From: Ogataea parapolymorpha DL-1
Taxonomy: Eukaryota > Ascomycota > Pichiomycetes > Pichiales > Pichiaceae
Direction: 5' to 3'
Assembly (NCBI RefSeq): GCF_000187245.1
Contig: NC_027862.1
Coordinates: forward strand, 310,001-374,000
Length of the DNA stretch: 64,000 bases
Positions within the stretch are counted from its first letter, which is position 1, and every line of letters begins with the position of its first letter. A model generated the notes under the pieces. It did no database searches, was not told the DNA's origin, and saw only the letters and a program-made list of their open reading frames with translations. Position numbers and translations under genes: made by a program. Positions 25,624-37,800 of the stretch are shown piece after piece.

Positions 25624-25641
25624 TTCTAGAAAGTTCCTGAA
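25624..25641. promoter_or_regulatory. Perfect four-unit heat-shock element before SSE1
   Basis: TTCTAGAAAGTTCCTGAA is four alternating TTC/GAA units with exact 2-bp spacing, 90 bp before the SSE1 ATG. It is the consensus for an Hsf1 trimer and fits a heat-inducible Hsp110 gene. Confidence 0.9.
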
Positions 25642-25670
25642 GTGTACACGCAAAAAAAATAAAGTGTCTT

Positions 25671-25681
25671 AAAATTTTTCA
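25671..25681. promoter_or_regulatory. RRPE-like AAAATTTTTCA before SSE1
   Basis: Reverse complement TGAAAAATTTT, the Stb3/RRPE consensus, 50 bp before the SSE1 ATG. Poly-A/T context makes a chance match possible. Confidence 0.35.
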
Positions 25682-25731
25682 AGGTTTAAAAAGTTGCTTG
25701 TTAACAAGGATTAATTTTTTATTGATCAATC

Positions 25732-27831
25732 ATGTCTACTCCATTTGGTGTTGATTTAGGAAATCACAGCGCAGTTGTTGCTGTTGCGAAGAACAGAGGT
25801 ATTGATATTGTTGTGAATGAAGTTTCCAACAGAAGCACCCCAGCTATCGTTGGGTTTGGCGTGAAAAATAGATCCATTGGTGAGACAGGAAAGACACAGC
25901 AGACATCCAACTTGAAAAACACAGTCGACAACTTGAAACGAATTCTTGCTTTGAACGCTGATTCGCCTGATTTTGAAGTCGAAAAGAAGTTCTTCACCTG
26001 TCCATTGGTCGACAAAGACGGATATGCTGCAGCACAAGTGAGATATCTTGGAAAGCAAGAGCAGTTCACATCTGTCCAACTGGTTGCCATGTACTTGAAT
26101 AAATTGAAAGACATTGCTGCCAAGGAAACCAAGGGCAACATCACCGATATCTGTTTGGCTGTTCCTGTCTGGTACACTGAGCAACAAAGAAGAGCAGCAG
26201 CTGATGCTTGCCACATTGCCGGCCTGAATCCGGTGAGAGTCGTCAATGAGGTCACCGCTGCTGCTGTTGGATACGGTGTGTTCAAGACCGATTTGCCAGA
26301 GGACGAGCCAAAGAAGGTTGCCTTCGTCGACATTGGCCACTCCTCCTACACCGTTTCCATCGGTGCTGTGAAAAAAGGAGAGCTCAGGATTCTGGGCTCT
26401 GCTTACGACAAACACTTTGGAGGCAGAGATTTCGACAAAGCAATTGCAGAACATTTCGCTGACGAGTTCAAAGAGAAATACAAGATCGACATCAGAACCA
26501 ACCCTAAGGGATACAACAGAGTCCTGGTCGCTGCTGAGAAATTAAAGAAAGTGCTGTCCGCCAACTCGCAAGCTCCATTTAACATTGAGTCTGTCATGAA
26601 CGATGTTGATGTTTCCTCTCAGTTGACCAGAGAGGAGCTTGAGGAGATGGTCAAGCCATTGCTTGACAGAATCCACGTTCCAATCGAGAAAGCTTTGGAA
26701 GTTGCTGGTCTGAAGGCCGAGGACCTGGATTCCGTTGAGGTCATTGGTGGATGTACCAGAGTTCCATCTGTGAAGGCCAGACTTGCTGAGGTGTTTGGCA
26801 AGCCACTTTCCTTCACTTTGAACCAGGACGAGGCCATTGCTAAGGGTGCTGCCTTCATCTGTGCTATGCACTCTCCAACCTTGAGAGTCAGACCGTTCAA
26901 GTTTGAGGATATTAACAGCTTCTCTGTCACCTACTACTGGGACAAGGATGCTGAGGACACTGACCACTTGGAGGTGTTCCCTAAGGGAGGCGTTTTCCCA
27001 TCCACCAAGCTGATCACCTTATACAGAACCTCTGACTTTGAGATTGAGGCTAAATACACCCATCCAGACCAGCTGCCTAAGGGAACTCGTCCAGAGATCG
27101 CCAAGTGGAAGATTTCTGGCGTTGAGGTTCCTGAGGGACAGGATTCTGCCATCTGCAAGCTGAAGGTCAGAAACGATCCATCTGGCTTCTTCACCATCGA
27201 GTCGGCTTACATTGTTGAGGAGAAGGAGGTCAAGGAGCTTGTGGAGAATCCAGAAGCCAAGCCAGAGGACGAGCCAGAGTACAAGATTGTCAAGAAACTC
27301 GTCAAGACCAAGGATCTGAACATTGAGTACGAAGGATTGGCCTTGCCAAAAGACGTTCTGGCCGAGTTCTTCGAGCAAGAAGGAAAGATGGTTGCCGAGG
27401 ACAAGCTTGTCGCAGAGACCGAGGACAGAAAGAACGCTTTGGAGGAGTACATCTACGAATTGAGAGGTAAGCTGGAGGACCAATACGCGGACTTTGCCTC
27501 TCCTGAGGAGAAGGAGAAGCTGTCCAAACTGTTGATGGACACAGAGGAGTGGCTTTATGACGAGGGTGATGATTCCACCAAGGCCAAGTACATTGCTAAG
27601 TACGAGGAGTTGGCCTCTATTGGTAACTTGATCAAGGGCAGATACAACGCCAAGCAAGAGGAGTTGAGACAAGAGTTGAGAGCTAAGCAGGAGGCTGCGC
27701 AAGCCGCTGCGATGGCCGAGAAGCTTGCTGCTGAGAGAGCAGCTCAAAAGGCTGCAGGTGACGAGAAAAAGACCGAGGGAGAGAGCCAGGATAAAGATGG
27801 AGACGTTGACATGGCTGAGGATCTAGACTAA
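25732..27831 (+). CDS. SSE1: Hsp110 chaperone / Hsp70 nucleotide exchange factor
   Basis: A 699-residue protein (yeast Sse1 693). It has an Hsp70-type nucleotide-binding domain, [20 protein letters not shown] at the start and then [31 protein letters not shown] and [12 protein letters not shown] beta-domain with an acidic linker and an extended helical C terminus end in DVDMAEDLD. Relative to Hsp70 the N-terminal phosphate loop and long insertion mark it as Hsp110. It acts in the cytosol as an exchange factor for Ssa/Ssb Hsp70s and as a holdase. Codon use is visibly biased toward preferred codons, as expected for an abundant protein. Confidence 0.97.
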   Translation: MSTPFGVDLGNHSAVVAVAKNRGIDIVVNEVSNRSTPAIVGFGVKNRSIGETGKTQQTSNLKNTVDNLKRILALNADSPDFEVEKKFFTCPLVDKDGYAAAQVRYLGKQEQFTSVQLVAMYLNKLKDIAAKETKGNITDICLAVPVWYTEQQRRAAADACHIAGLNPVRVVNEVTAAAVGYGVFKTDLPEDEPKKVAFVDIGHSSYTVSIGAVKKGELRILGSAYDKHFGGRDFDKAIAEHFADEFKEKYKIDIRTNPKGYNRVLVAAEKLKKVLSANSQAPFNIESVMNDVDVSSQLTREELEEMVKPLLDRIHVPIEKALEVAGLKAEDLDSVEVIGGCTRVPSVKARLAEVFGKPLSFTLNQDEAIAKGAAFICAMHSPTLRVRPFKFEDINSFSVTYYWDKDAEDTDHLEVFPKGGVFPSTKLITLYRTSDFEIEAKYTHPDQLPKGTRPEIAKWKISGVEVPEGQDSAICKLKVRNDPSGFFTIESAYIVEEKEVKELVENPEAKPEDEPEYKIVKKLVKTKDLNIEYEGLALPKDVLAEFFEQEGKMVAEDKLVAETEDRKNALEEYIYELRGKLEDQYADFASPEEKEKLSKLLMDTEEWLYDEGDDSTKAKYIAKYEELASIGNLIKGRYNAKQEELRQELRAKQEAAQAAAMAEKLAAERAAQKAAGDEKKTEGESQDKDGDVDMAEDLD

Positions 27832-30143
<2,312 letters not shown>

Positions 30144-30170
30144 ATGTTAAATTAATTCTTCACTAAAAGT

Positions 30171-31643
30171 ATGTCACTTGAGGATGCGCTAGACCAGTTG
30201 CGGACACTTCTAGAATCCGGAGAGGTCGATTCATCGTCTGTGTTTTTCCAAATTGGTACTTATCTGAGGGATGAGACTAACAGGGCTAACGAGGCCCTGA
30301 GAGCGCTGGTTTCCAACATTATGGAGTATACAATTTTGAAGCAAGAGGTGGCTCCCTTGGATGATATATACAGATTATTGGCAAACTTCGTTGCCGACTC
30401 AATACCGAACAGACAGCTAGTTTTGCACCAGGCAAGAGCAGAGCAGTTTTTTGCATTCACACGAGACCATATCGACGGATCGAAACACAGTTTCTTTATT
30501 TTGCATTTTCTGAATAATTTACTTTTGGACTATCCAGAGGCATCGAAGTTCCTCAATGACAACGGAAGCGCTTTAAAAGTGGCCCGTCAGAGTGTTCCTG
30601 ATGATTGGAAAGACGTGTGGACAAGCGTATTGGAGGAACTAGCGAGCCAAAGCATGTCTTGCGAACTTTTCCGAGCACTTATGAACATCGACCACCGTAA
30701 CCTGATGCTACATATGAGCAAAAACGACATGGATTTACAAAATGACACACAGCTGATGCACGACATGATTCAGCGGGTGGCAGAAGACGACGATCGGCGA
30801 CTGTTCGAAAGCGTGATGAATATTTCGGCGAATCCTTCCAACGCAAATAGCGATCTAGAGGAGTACCTCCAACTCATTGATACCGAAAATATGGCACTTC
30901 AGGCATTGGGGATGATAATTTTGGGAAATTATATAATGTCTCCGGAGCAACAAGCCGAGGTAGCTGCGAAGATCAAAAGCGTCGAGAAATTGGTTAATAT
31001 CCTGACCAGCTTTGCTGCATCTAGCAAGGTCGAGTATCTTCAGGCTGTTTACCTACTGAACAAACTTCTGGGGAACAGGGAATTCAGAGAACAGTTTCCC
31101 AAGAGGTCATATCTAAAGATGCTGTTTTTGGTTGATACTCTTTTTGAGAAGCGACTTTGCGAGAAAGAGTACAAAAACGTACTAAAATTGAACCTTATTT
31201 TCCATTGGAAATACTCATATAAGCTTAGTGAGGATGAAGCAGGGCTTTTGGAAGAGCATATTGTGAGATGGAAGTCTTACAATTTCCGCGACCACGACAT
31301 CAATTCTGAGCTTCAGAAAATCATGTACAAAATTATAGAGCATAGGAAGGACACAACGCTGGCAAATCTGGCATTTGACGGTTTTGCCGCCAGCCCCGAA
31401 ATGGAGCGCCAGCTCGATATAGTGCATTTACTGGAAAAAGTCAAAAGTTTAGGCATTCTGATTTCTAGAGACAGCAGCTCAATCACCCAGCTACCATGGT
31501 TTTCTGCTACAATGGAAGAAATCAAAACAGCCATAGATACGCTTCACCAACAGCCCCACTTCGAAAACGACCCTAGGCTGCACTTGCTCGACAACAATTA
31601 CCGATACATCTGTGCTAAAGTGGGAGAATGCAAATTAGTCTAG
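30171..31643 (+). CDS. Armadillo-like helical protein, unrecognised (SmgGDS/Bem4-like?)
   Basis: A 490-residue, wholly alpha-helical protein without signal or membrane segments. Repeating helical pairs such as FILHFLNNLLLDYPEASKFL, NMALQALGMIILGNYI and EYLQAVYLLNKLLGNREFRE have the leucine/alanine and Asn pattern of armadillo repeats. LG(N) and LLNxL motifs recall SmgGDS and yeast Bem4, which act on Rho-type GTPases. I see no motif that fixes the identity, and the length is shorter than Bem4 (633). It is tandem with SKY1 (61 bp) and convergent with a ceramidase gene (23 bp). The gene is real; the function is open. Confidence 0.7.
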   Translation: MSLEDALDQLRTLLESGEVDSSSVFFQIGTYLRDETNRANEALRALVSNIMEYTILKQEVAPLDDIYRLLANFVADSIPNRQLVLHQARAEQFFAFTRDHIDGSKHSFFILHFLNNLLLDYPEASKFLNDNGSALKVARQSVPDDWKDVWTSVLEELASQSMSCELFRALMNIDHRNLMLHMSKNDMDLQNDTQLMHDMIQRVAEDDDRRLFESVMNISANPSNANSDLEEYLQLIDTENMALQALGMIILGNYIMSPEQQAEVAAKIKSVEKLVNILTSFAASSKVEYLQAVYLLNKLLGNREFREQFPKRSYLKMLFLVDTLFEKRLCEKEYKNVLKLNLIFHWKYSYKLSEDEAGLLEEHIVRWKSYNFRDHDINSELQKIMYKIIEHRKDTTLANLAFDGFAASPEMERQLDIVHLLEKVKSLGILISRDSSSITQLPWFSATMEEIKTAIDTLHQQPHFENDPRLHLLDNNYRYICAKVGECKLV

Positions 31644-31666
31644 ACTCTATAATAGTCACTTGAAGT

Positions 31667-32515
31667 TCACTCATTTTTTGGCTTTTGGAGTTGCACCTCG
31701 GCAAATATTCCATGCCACACAAGCTTGTATTTGTCTTGCTGATCGGTCATCCACGTGTGTAACAGCTGGTTGTAAATAATAAAGTAATAGACTCCCAGAC
31801 CAGTAAAGATGTGCCACCACCCATGGCCCTCGGTCACAACACCCAATGGAATGCCGAGAATGTTACGACGCCAGTCTATAAGATTAGGACATAGCAAGAA
31901 ATCCAGGTTCCAGATGAAGAAGCCAAAAACAAATAAAGACACTGCCAATACAAGCATCTTATACATAGTCTTTCTTGCATTTGGATTTGTGACCTTCAGG
32001 TGGATAGTCCTAATCGTTTTGTAGATCACCCCAAAATTGAGAATAGCGTAAAACGCCTGATGAAAGGCTGGGTCCCTCTGCACATATATATAAATGTAAG
32101 TGAACAACGCGGTCGCAGTAAAGGTACCAACTATCCAGGCATATTGTATTGGGCGCGGCTGGTTCCAACTGAAAATGTAGCCGAACGGGAGGGCCGTGAC
32201 ATAGACCATGGGCAGCTCATCCATCAGCTGATACTCGTAACGCAGGGTCATGTGGAACAGGAATGAGCCGATCCCGACTGATGCAAAACCGATGGAGATA
32301 AACACGTACAGACTCCCAAAATGGTTCTTGTATGTACTCCACAGATGGCCCATTGCCAGGGCCACAAATATGAAATTGGTGAAGCTATTTACCACTTCGG
32401 CAATGTATGGTGTGAAAATGTAGTTTTCCTCACACCAGTCGATCGTGGCGGTGACAGGCCCCCAAAATCCAACATAGGACTCCGGAAGCTTTGCCGGATA
32501 ATCAAAAGACACCAT
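31667..32515 (-). CDS. Alkaline ceramidase, copy 1 (YPC1/YDC1 family)
   Basis: A 282-residue seven-pass membrane enzyme of the alkaline ceramidase family, which hydrolyses (phyto/dihydro)ceramide in the ER. Diagnostic blocks are present: TIDWCEENYIFTPYIAEVVN, SFLFHMTLRYEYQLMDELPM and EGHGWWHIFTGLG. These hold the three histidines that bind the catalytic zinc in ACER3 and the conserved Ser/Asp. It ends EVQLQKPKNE. It sits 102 bp downstream of a paralogue in the same orientation. Which copy corresponds to YPC1 or YDC1 cannot be assigned; the duplication looks lineage-specific. Confidence 0.93.
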   Translation of the reverse strand: MVSFDYPAKLPESYVGFWGPVTATIDWCEENYIFTPYIAEVVNSFTNFIFVALAMGHLWSTYKNHFGSLYVFISIGFASVGIGSFLFHMTLRYEYQLMDELPMVYVTALPFGYIFSWNQPRPIQYAWIVGTFTATALFTYIYIYVQRDPAFHQAFYAILNFGVIYKTIRTIHLKVTNPNARKTMYKMLVLAVSLFVFGFFIWNLDFLLCPNLIDWRRNILGIPLGVVTEGHGWWHIFTGLGVYYFIIYNQLLHTWMTDQQDKYKLVWHGIFAEVQLQKPKNE

Positions 32516-32617
32516 CTGAAATATTAAATGGAAGCAACGGATAAATTTATTCGATTACTCCACAGAACATGAATCTTTGGAATTTATGTGCGTCGATCGA
32601 CTTTTGTGATCTAATGT

Positions 32618-33511
32618 CTATTTAATGGCCTTTTTCTCATCTTTCAACGGCTTTGGCGATGGACTCTGTTTCAGTCTAACCTCAAAAGGCATGCCTAACT
32701 TCCAAATCAGCTCATATTGGTCCTGGACCCCATGGTACCACACGTTAAGGAGCTGGTTGTAGAGAATGAAATGGAAGATCCCCAAAGAGGTGAGAATGTG
32801 CCACCATCCATGTCCTTCCAGCAACAATGCCCCAAATGGGAGGCCAACCAGTCTCCTGACTCTGATCAGTTCCGAGCAATAGAAGGTGTCGAGATTCCAA
32901 ACTAAAAATCCGAACAGAAACTCAAACAGAGCAAAGCCAACGAATTTATAAAGAAAGTGTCTCTGGTTGTAGTCCGTAACGTGTTTTTTCACCAAGGATA
33001 GTGACTTGAACACTATGGCAAAATTGAGAATTGCATAGGAAGCCTGGTGAAGCTCAGGATTTTTGTACACCGAGCAGTAGATATAAGTTAATGCTGCGAT
33101 GACGACTGCAGTGAGTCCATAAACTGAGAACCTCTTCACCTTGGACTTTGTTTCCAGCCCAAAAATGTAGGCAAATGGGATAGCTGTGACGTAAATCATT
33201 GGGAGCTCGTCTAATAATTGGAATTCATATTTCAAAGTCATGTGGAACAACCAGGAACCGATTCCAACGATGCACATACCGATGGACACAAAGACAAACA
33301 TCAGTCCATGCTTGTTGACAATAGCCGAACGCACCAGGTTGAGCGAGAGAAAGTAGAACGAGAGGTTCGTGGTGGCGTTAACAAGCTCTGCAAAATAGGG
33401 AGAGATCACATAGTTTTCCTCACACCAGTCGATTGTTGAAGTCACTGGACCCCAGAACCCTTGCTGAGGCTCCTTGTATTCAAATGGAGACAGAAACTTC
33501 ACTGGTGACAT
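32618..33511 (-). CDS. Alkaline ceramidase, copy 2 (YPC1/YDC1 family)
   Basis: A 297-residue paralogue of the adjacent gene with the same catalytic blocks: TIDWCEENYVISPYFAELVN, SWLFHMTLKYEFQLLDELPM and EGHGWWHILTSLG. The zinc ligands and the Ser/Asp pair are intact, so both copies look active. The C terminus is longer and lysine-rich, ending in KK-containing residues (DEKKAIK) that could serve ER retrieval. The copies differ at many positions, so the duplication is not recent. Confidence 0.93.
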   Translation of the reverse strand: MSPVKFLSPFEYKEPQQGFWGPVTSTIDWCEENYVISPYFAELVNATTNLSFYFLSLNLVRSAIVNKHGLMFVFVSIGMCIVGIGSWLFHMTLKYEFQLLDELPMIYVTAIPFAYIFGLETKSKVKRFSVYGLTAVVIAALTYIYCSVYKNPELHQASYAILNFAIVFKSLSLVKKHVTDYNQRHFLYKFVGFALFEFLFGFLVWNLDTFYCSELIRVRRLVGLPFGALLLEGHGWWHILTSLGIFHFILYNQLLNVWYHGVQDQYELIWKLGMPFEVRLKQSPSPKPLKDEKKAIK

Positions 33512-33985
33512 TTATGGCTGAGGCTAGTTAAATCGTAACTAAATAATCGGACTCGGATTAAATTTAGCTTATAAATAATCGCTCTCGATTTAAATTTAGC
33601 TTATCAATATGCACGTTTGATTTATTCTTTAGCAAATGAAGCTAGAAGTGTAGACAGAAAAATATTACCTGCTGTTCGCAATAATTATTCGGTTTATGCC
33701 ACAAGAAGTCATGTACCCCCACTAGGAAGATCCGAGCTTAATGCTCTTATTGCACTTAGGGTGTAGAACTGAGTGAAGCAGCTAATTTCGGCCATCCTGC
33801 AAGCTGACTAAGTAAACTTGAGCTCTAGAACCTGAAAGCGGCGCTCTAGGAAAGCCTTGAAAATTAATCCCTCCCAATTTCCTCGATCATCACGAGCCCA
33901 AATTATCTCGGCTGGTCGCATCATCCTACAAGGCCCGACGTGAAAAATTTATTCACGGTCGAAAATCAAAAATAAATTGATTTAC
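33512..33985. promoter_or_regulatory. Divergent ceramidase/SYF2 intergenic region
   Basis: 474 bp. Contains the tandem 32-bp repeat at 33541-33604. Small inverted pairs such as GAGCTTAATGCTC (33735-33747) occur in the rest, but no RNA gene is recognisable. Confidence 0.35.
33541..33604. repeat. Two adjacent 32-bp direct repeats
   Basis: Units 33541-33572 and 33573-33604 both begin AAATAATCG and end AAATTTAGCTTAT, and differ at a few central positions (GACTCGGATT versus CTCTCGATTT). They lie about 30-95 bp upstream of the copy-2 ceramidase ATG. Confidence 0.85.
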
Positions 33986-34642
33986 ATGAGTCGAGGTCTC
34001 AATGTTGAGGAACGGCTTGAAAGATTGAAAAAACTAAAACAGCTCAGGGAGCTTGCGCTTGAGGAGAATGAGAGAGAGTTGCAACGAGAAATTAAGCAGC
34101 TCAAGGAGGAACAGAAATTACGAGCCGCAGCTGCTCAAAAAGATGCAGAAGAAGAAATACAGGAGACAGAATTACACAACGAAGGGGTAAATAGCGAACG
34201 TCTCCGAAATTTGCGGTACACAATTGAACAAGACGAAGCATGGCATGCGAAATTGGAAGCCGGGAAAACGGCGGCTGAAGACAGAGAGTTTCAAAATTTC
34301 AAGCAACTCGCTCGTCAGACATACACAAAAGGCCTGAAAAATCTGAATCCGCTGAAGTCAGAGCAATACGAGGCCCAGAAACAGATATATGCCGAAATGA
34401 AGAAGGAAGGAAAGTCTGACTCAGAAATAATCAGCTCTTTGACTAGCAGAGAGAAGCTTAACCAGATGGTAGATCAATTAAAGGAGCGCGAGACTACCAC
34501 GGTTAAAAGGCGGAAAACGGCGCAGGATCGCCAGAATTTTATCAATGACAAAAACAAGCAGTTCAACGATAAGCTTGACAGACACTATGACGAGTATCTT
34601 TCTGATCTGAAGGAGAGCATCCAGCGAGGATCTTCACTCTGA
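33986..34642 (+). CDS. SYF2: Splicing factor Syf2 (NineTeen complex)
   Basis: A 218-residue, highly charged helical protein (yeast 215). The N half is a coiled coil (LERLKKLKQLRELALEENER). The C-terminal SYF2 domain reads LARQTYTKGLKNLNP, then LTSREKLNQMVDQLKER, RRKT and FINDKNKQFNDKLDRHYDEY. Syf2 belongs to the Prp19-associated complex active in splicing. ATG 33986 is chosen over a TTG three codons upstream. Confidence 0.93.
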   Translation: MSRGLNVEERLERLKKLKQLRELALEENERELQREIKQLKEEQKLRAAAAQKDAEEEIQETELHNEGVNSERLRNLRYTIEQDEAWHAKLEAGKTAAEDREFQNFKQLARQTYTKGLKNLNPLKSEQYEAQKQIYAEMKKEGKSDSEIISSLTSREKLNQMVDQLKERETTTVKRRKTAQDRQNFINDKNKQFNDKLDRHYDEYLSDLKESIQRGSSL

Positions 34643-34693
34643 GCCTCATGGTGCACGGATGCGCACTTGCTAGGAAATTTTTAAGTTTCGCAA

Positions 34694-34706
34694 GGGTAAT
34701 TACCCG
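34694..34706. promoter_or_regulatory. Reb1-type TTACCCG within a palindrome before SPT6
   Basis: TTACCCG at 34700-34706 overlaps the perfect palindrome GGGTAATTACCC (34694-34705), about 125 bp before the SPT6 ATG. The core matches Reb1; the palindrome gives a second, partial site on the opposite strand. Confidence 0.55.
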
Positions 34707-34831
34707 GCAACTAATCCTATTTAATATTTTTAAATAAAAATCGCCCAGTCAACCACAACGTTTACCTTGTGCAGGTTCGCAGAAATACATTTGGTCGACA
34801 AGAGGCTTTCATTGAGTTACGAGTTGACACT

Positions 34832-37800
34832 ATGTCGGACCGTGAGAGCAGCATTGTTGCCGAGAACGAGAATGAACTGAAAACCGGCGAAGACTTTATT
34901 GAAAATGTAGCCGAACAGGATGCTGAAGACAACGCAAACGACGAGGTCTCAGCTCTAGACTCCTCCGAGGAGGACGAGGACGAAGATGAGGACGAAGAAG
35001 CTCTACGCAAAGTGCGGGAAGGATTTATCGTGGACGATGAGGAGAGCAGTCAAGAAGATGAAAGCATAGATGAGGACGAGCGCAGGAGACGTCGTAAGCA
35101 CAAAAAGAGAAAGAGAGAAGCAATCAGAAAGCTTGAGGAGGATGACGAACTTGATGAGGATGACTTGGAGCTGCTCAGAGAAAATGCTGGTGAGCTACCG
35201 CGTCATTTAGCAGAAAAAACCAAATTCAAGCGTCTTAAAAGGGGAGGTGACGATCAAACGTCGGCAGGACCGACCTCCAAAGGCCTGACAGATATGTTTT
35301 CGGACGAAGAGGGCGCTGGGGAAGAGGACGGCGAGGAAGGAGAAGAACAAGAGGAGGAGGAAGATGATCTGATGGAAGCCTCTAAAAAGTTAAGACAGCA
35401 ACGACAGCAAGATCTTCTCGGGGAATTTGATGATTTCATTGAGGACGACGAGTTCTCAGAAGATGAGGAAGAGAGAGATGAGCGTCTTGCCAGGATGAGA
35501 TCGGCAAGAGCCAAGCAAGCAAATCTTGCTTCCAACTCGCAATTCGACCAAGACAAGCTTGATGAACTTTACGAAATATTTGGTGACGGAGAGGAGTATG
35601 CATGGGCTTTGGAAGCCGAAAGTCTCGACGAAGAGCCAGAGATGGAAGACGAGGTCGATGAGGAAGGTTACGCGGTCAAAAAACTTTCCAAGGAGACTCA
35701 CGCGCTGAACAAGGTCTTTGAATTTGAAGAGCTGAAAGAGCACCTTTTGACTGACAGAGATCAAGAAATCAGAATAACAGATATTCCAGAGCGATACCAG
35801 GCTTACAGAGAGCGGATAACTAACTATGATTTGAACGATGAAGAATTTCAACTCAAGCAAAATTGGGTCTCCAAAGTTTTGCTGGAGGAGAAGAAGGCCT
35901 TCTTTCTTGGAAAAGAAGATCTCGTTGAACCATTCCAAAAGGCTGTTGCCCAAATCGTGTATTTCGTCTCAAAGGACAACCTAGAAGTTCCAAGTATATG
36001 GAATTGCAGAAAGGACTACACACTTCACACTTATCGTGAAGACGGACAGTTACGAGTTCAAAAACTGCTGACCGAGGACGATCTTTGGAGAATCGTGCAG
36101 CTGGACATAGACTTCTATGCCCTTTTGGAGAAAAAGAAGAACATTGAAAAGCAATTCAAGTCATTGGACACAGTCGATACTCTTTACGATGAGTATATTG
36201 ATTCTGCTAAGACAGTGACTGAGTTGCAGGATCTTCAAGAATATCTTTCTTTCACATACAGCGCAAGGCAACGCGAACTTTACCCTGAAGAGACGAAGGG
36301 GAAGCAGAAGTCGCACTCTAAATACAAGATCTTTGAGAGAATCAAAAGCGACCCAGTTTACGAAGTGATTGATAAAATAGGTATCAATGCGGAGAAATTT
36401 GGAGAGAACGTCTTTACGAACAACAAGATTTACTTGGTTGACGACATCGACAAAAAAGCTGATGACTTGATCAGCGAGTGTGTTGAAAAGGGCTCATTTT
36501 TTGACACCGTGGAGAAAGCAAGCAACGCTATTAAACACATGTTTTCTGAGCAGCTTTTCCACAATCCAAAACTCAGAGCGCATTTGAGACTTGCATTCCA
36601 GAGTTATGCTAGCGTGGATATAAAGCTTACCGAAAAAGGAAGACTCAAAATCACTGAGAGCTCTCCTTATGCTGACTTCAAGTATGCTATCAACAGACCC
36701 CTAGAATCGTTCACCTTGCAACCAGATTTGTTTTTGCGCATGTTGGAAGCCGAATCATTGGGGCTTGTGAAAATCGACATCGGCCTGAAAAACGCCTTCG
36801 CAAACTTCGCTGACCACCTATTTACGTTTTTGTCGTCGGATGGTACCTCTGATCTGAGCAATTCTTGGAACAGCCTAAGAAGAGAATGTCTTGACATGGC
36901 TTTGAAAAAACTCATTCCATCGATTGTTCTTGATGTCAAAGAAAAGCTAAGAGACACATGTGAAAGATTACTGTTTTACGAAATCAGAGAGAGCTTCATG
37001 GAGAAGGTGGACCAGGCTCCGTTCCACCCACTCCCAACCGCCAAGGGCACTGTTCCAAAGGTTTTGGCAATCACTAATGGTGATGGAAAGCGTGATTCTG
37101 CAATAATTGCTGTTGCGATGGACTACGACGGAACTGTTTTTGACCACATCAAGTTTGAGCAAAATCACAGACACGGAGATTTTGAGAAGCAATTTTTGGA
37201 GATTGTCAGGAAGTTTAAGCCAGAGGTGGTCGCTGTGTCCAGCTACAACGTTGAAGTTTCTCACCTTTTCAGAAAGCTTCAGGACATTGTCAGACTGAAC
37301 AATCTCACTGTTGAAATTGATGTTGATGAGGAATACGAGGGCGACCCAATCCCACTTCCTGTTATCTACGTTCCAAATGAAACCAGCAGACTTTATGAGC
37401 ATTCCGACCGGGCAGCTGAAGAGTTCAGTGACAAGCCAGTGGTGGCCCGTTTCTGTATTGGTGTGGCAAGATACGTTCAGAGTCCATTGTTAGAATATAT
37501 GGCATTGGGGGATGCAGTGACTTCTATTTCTGTGCACAAACATCAAAATTTGCTTCCAACTCATAAGGTCAAGGAAGCAATAGATACGATCTTTGTTGAC
37601 GTTGCCTGTCTGGTCGGCATCAAGATCAATGACGCCGTGAGGTCCCCTTACCTATCTACCATGCTGCAATATATTGCTGGTCTCGGCCCTAGAAAAGCCA
37701 GCAGCTTGATCAGAGGCATCGAAGCCAATGGAGGCTCTTTGCTGAGGAGAGACGAGCTGATCGTGAGAGAGCTATCCACCAAGGTGGTGTTCATGAACTG

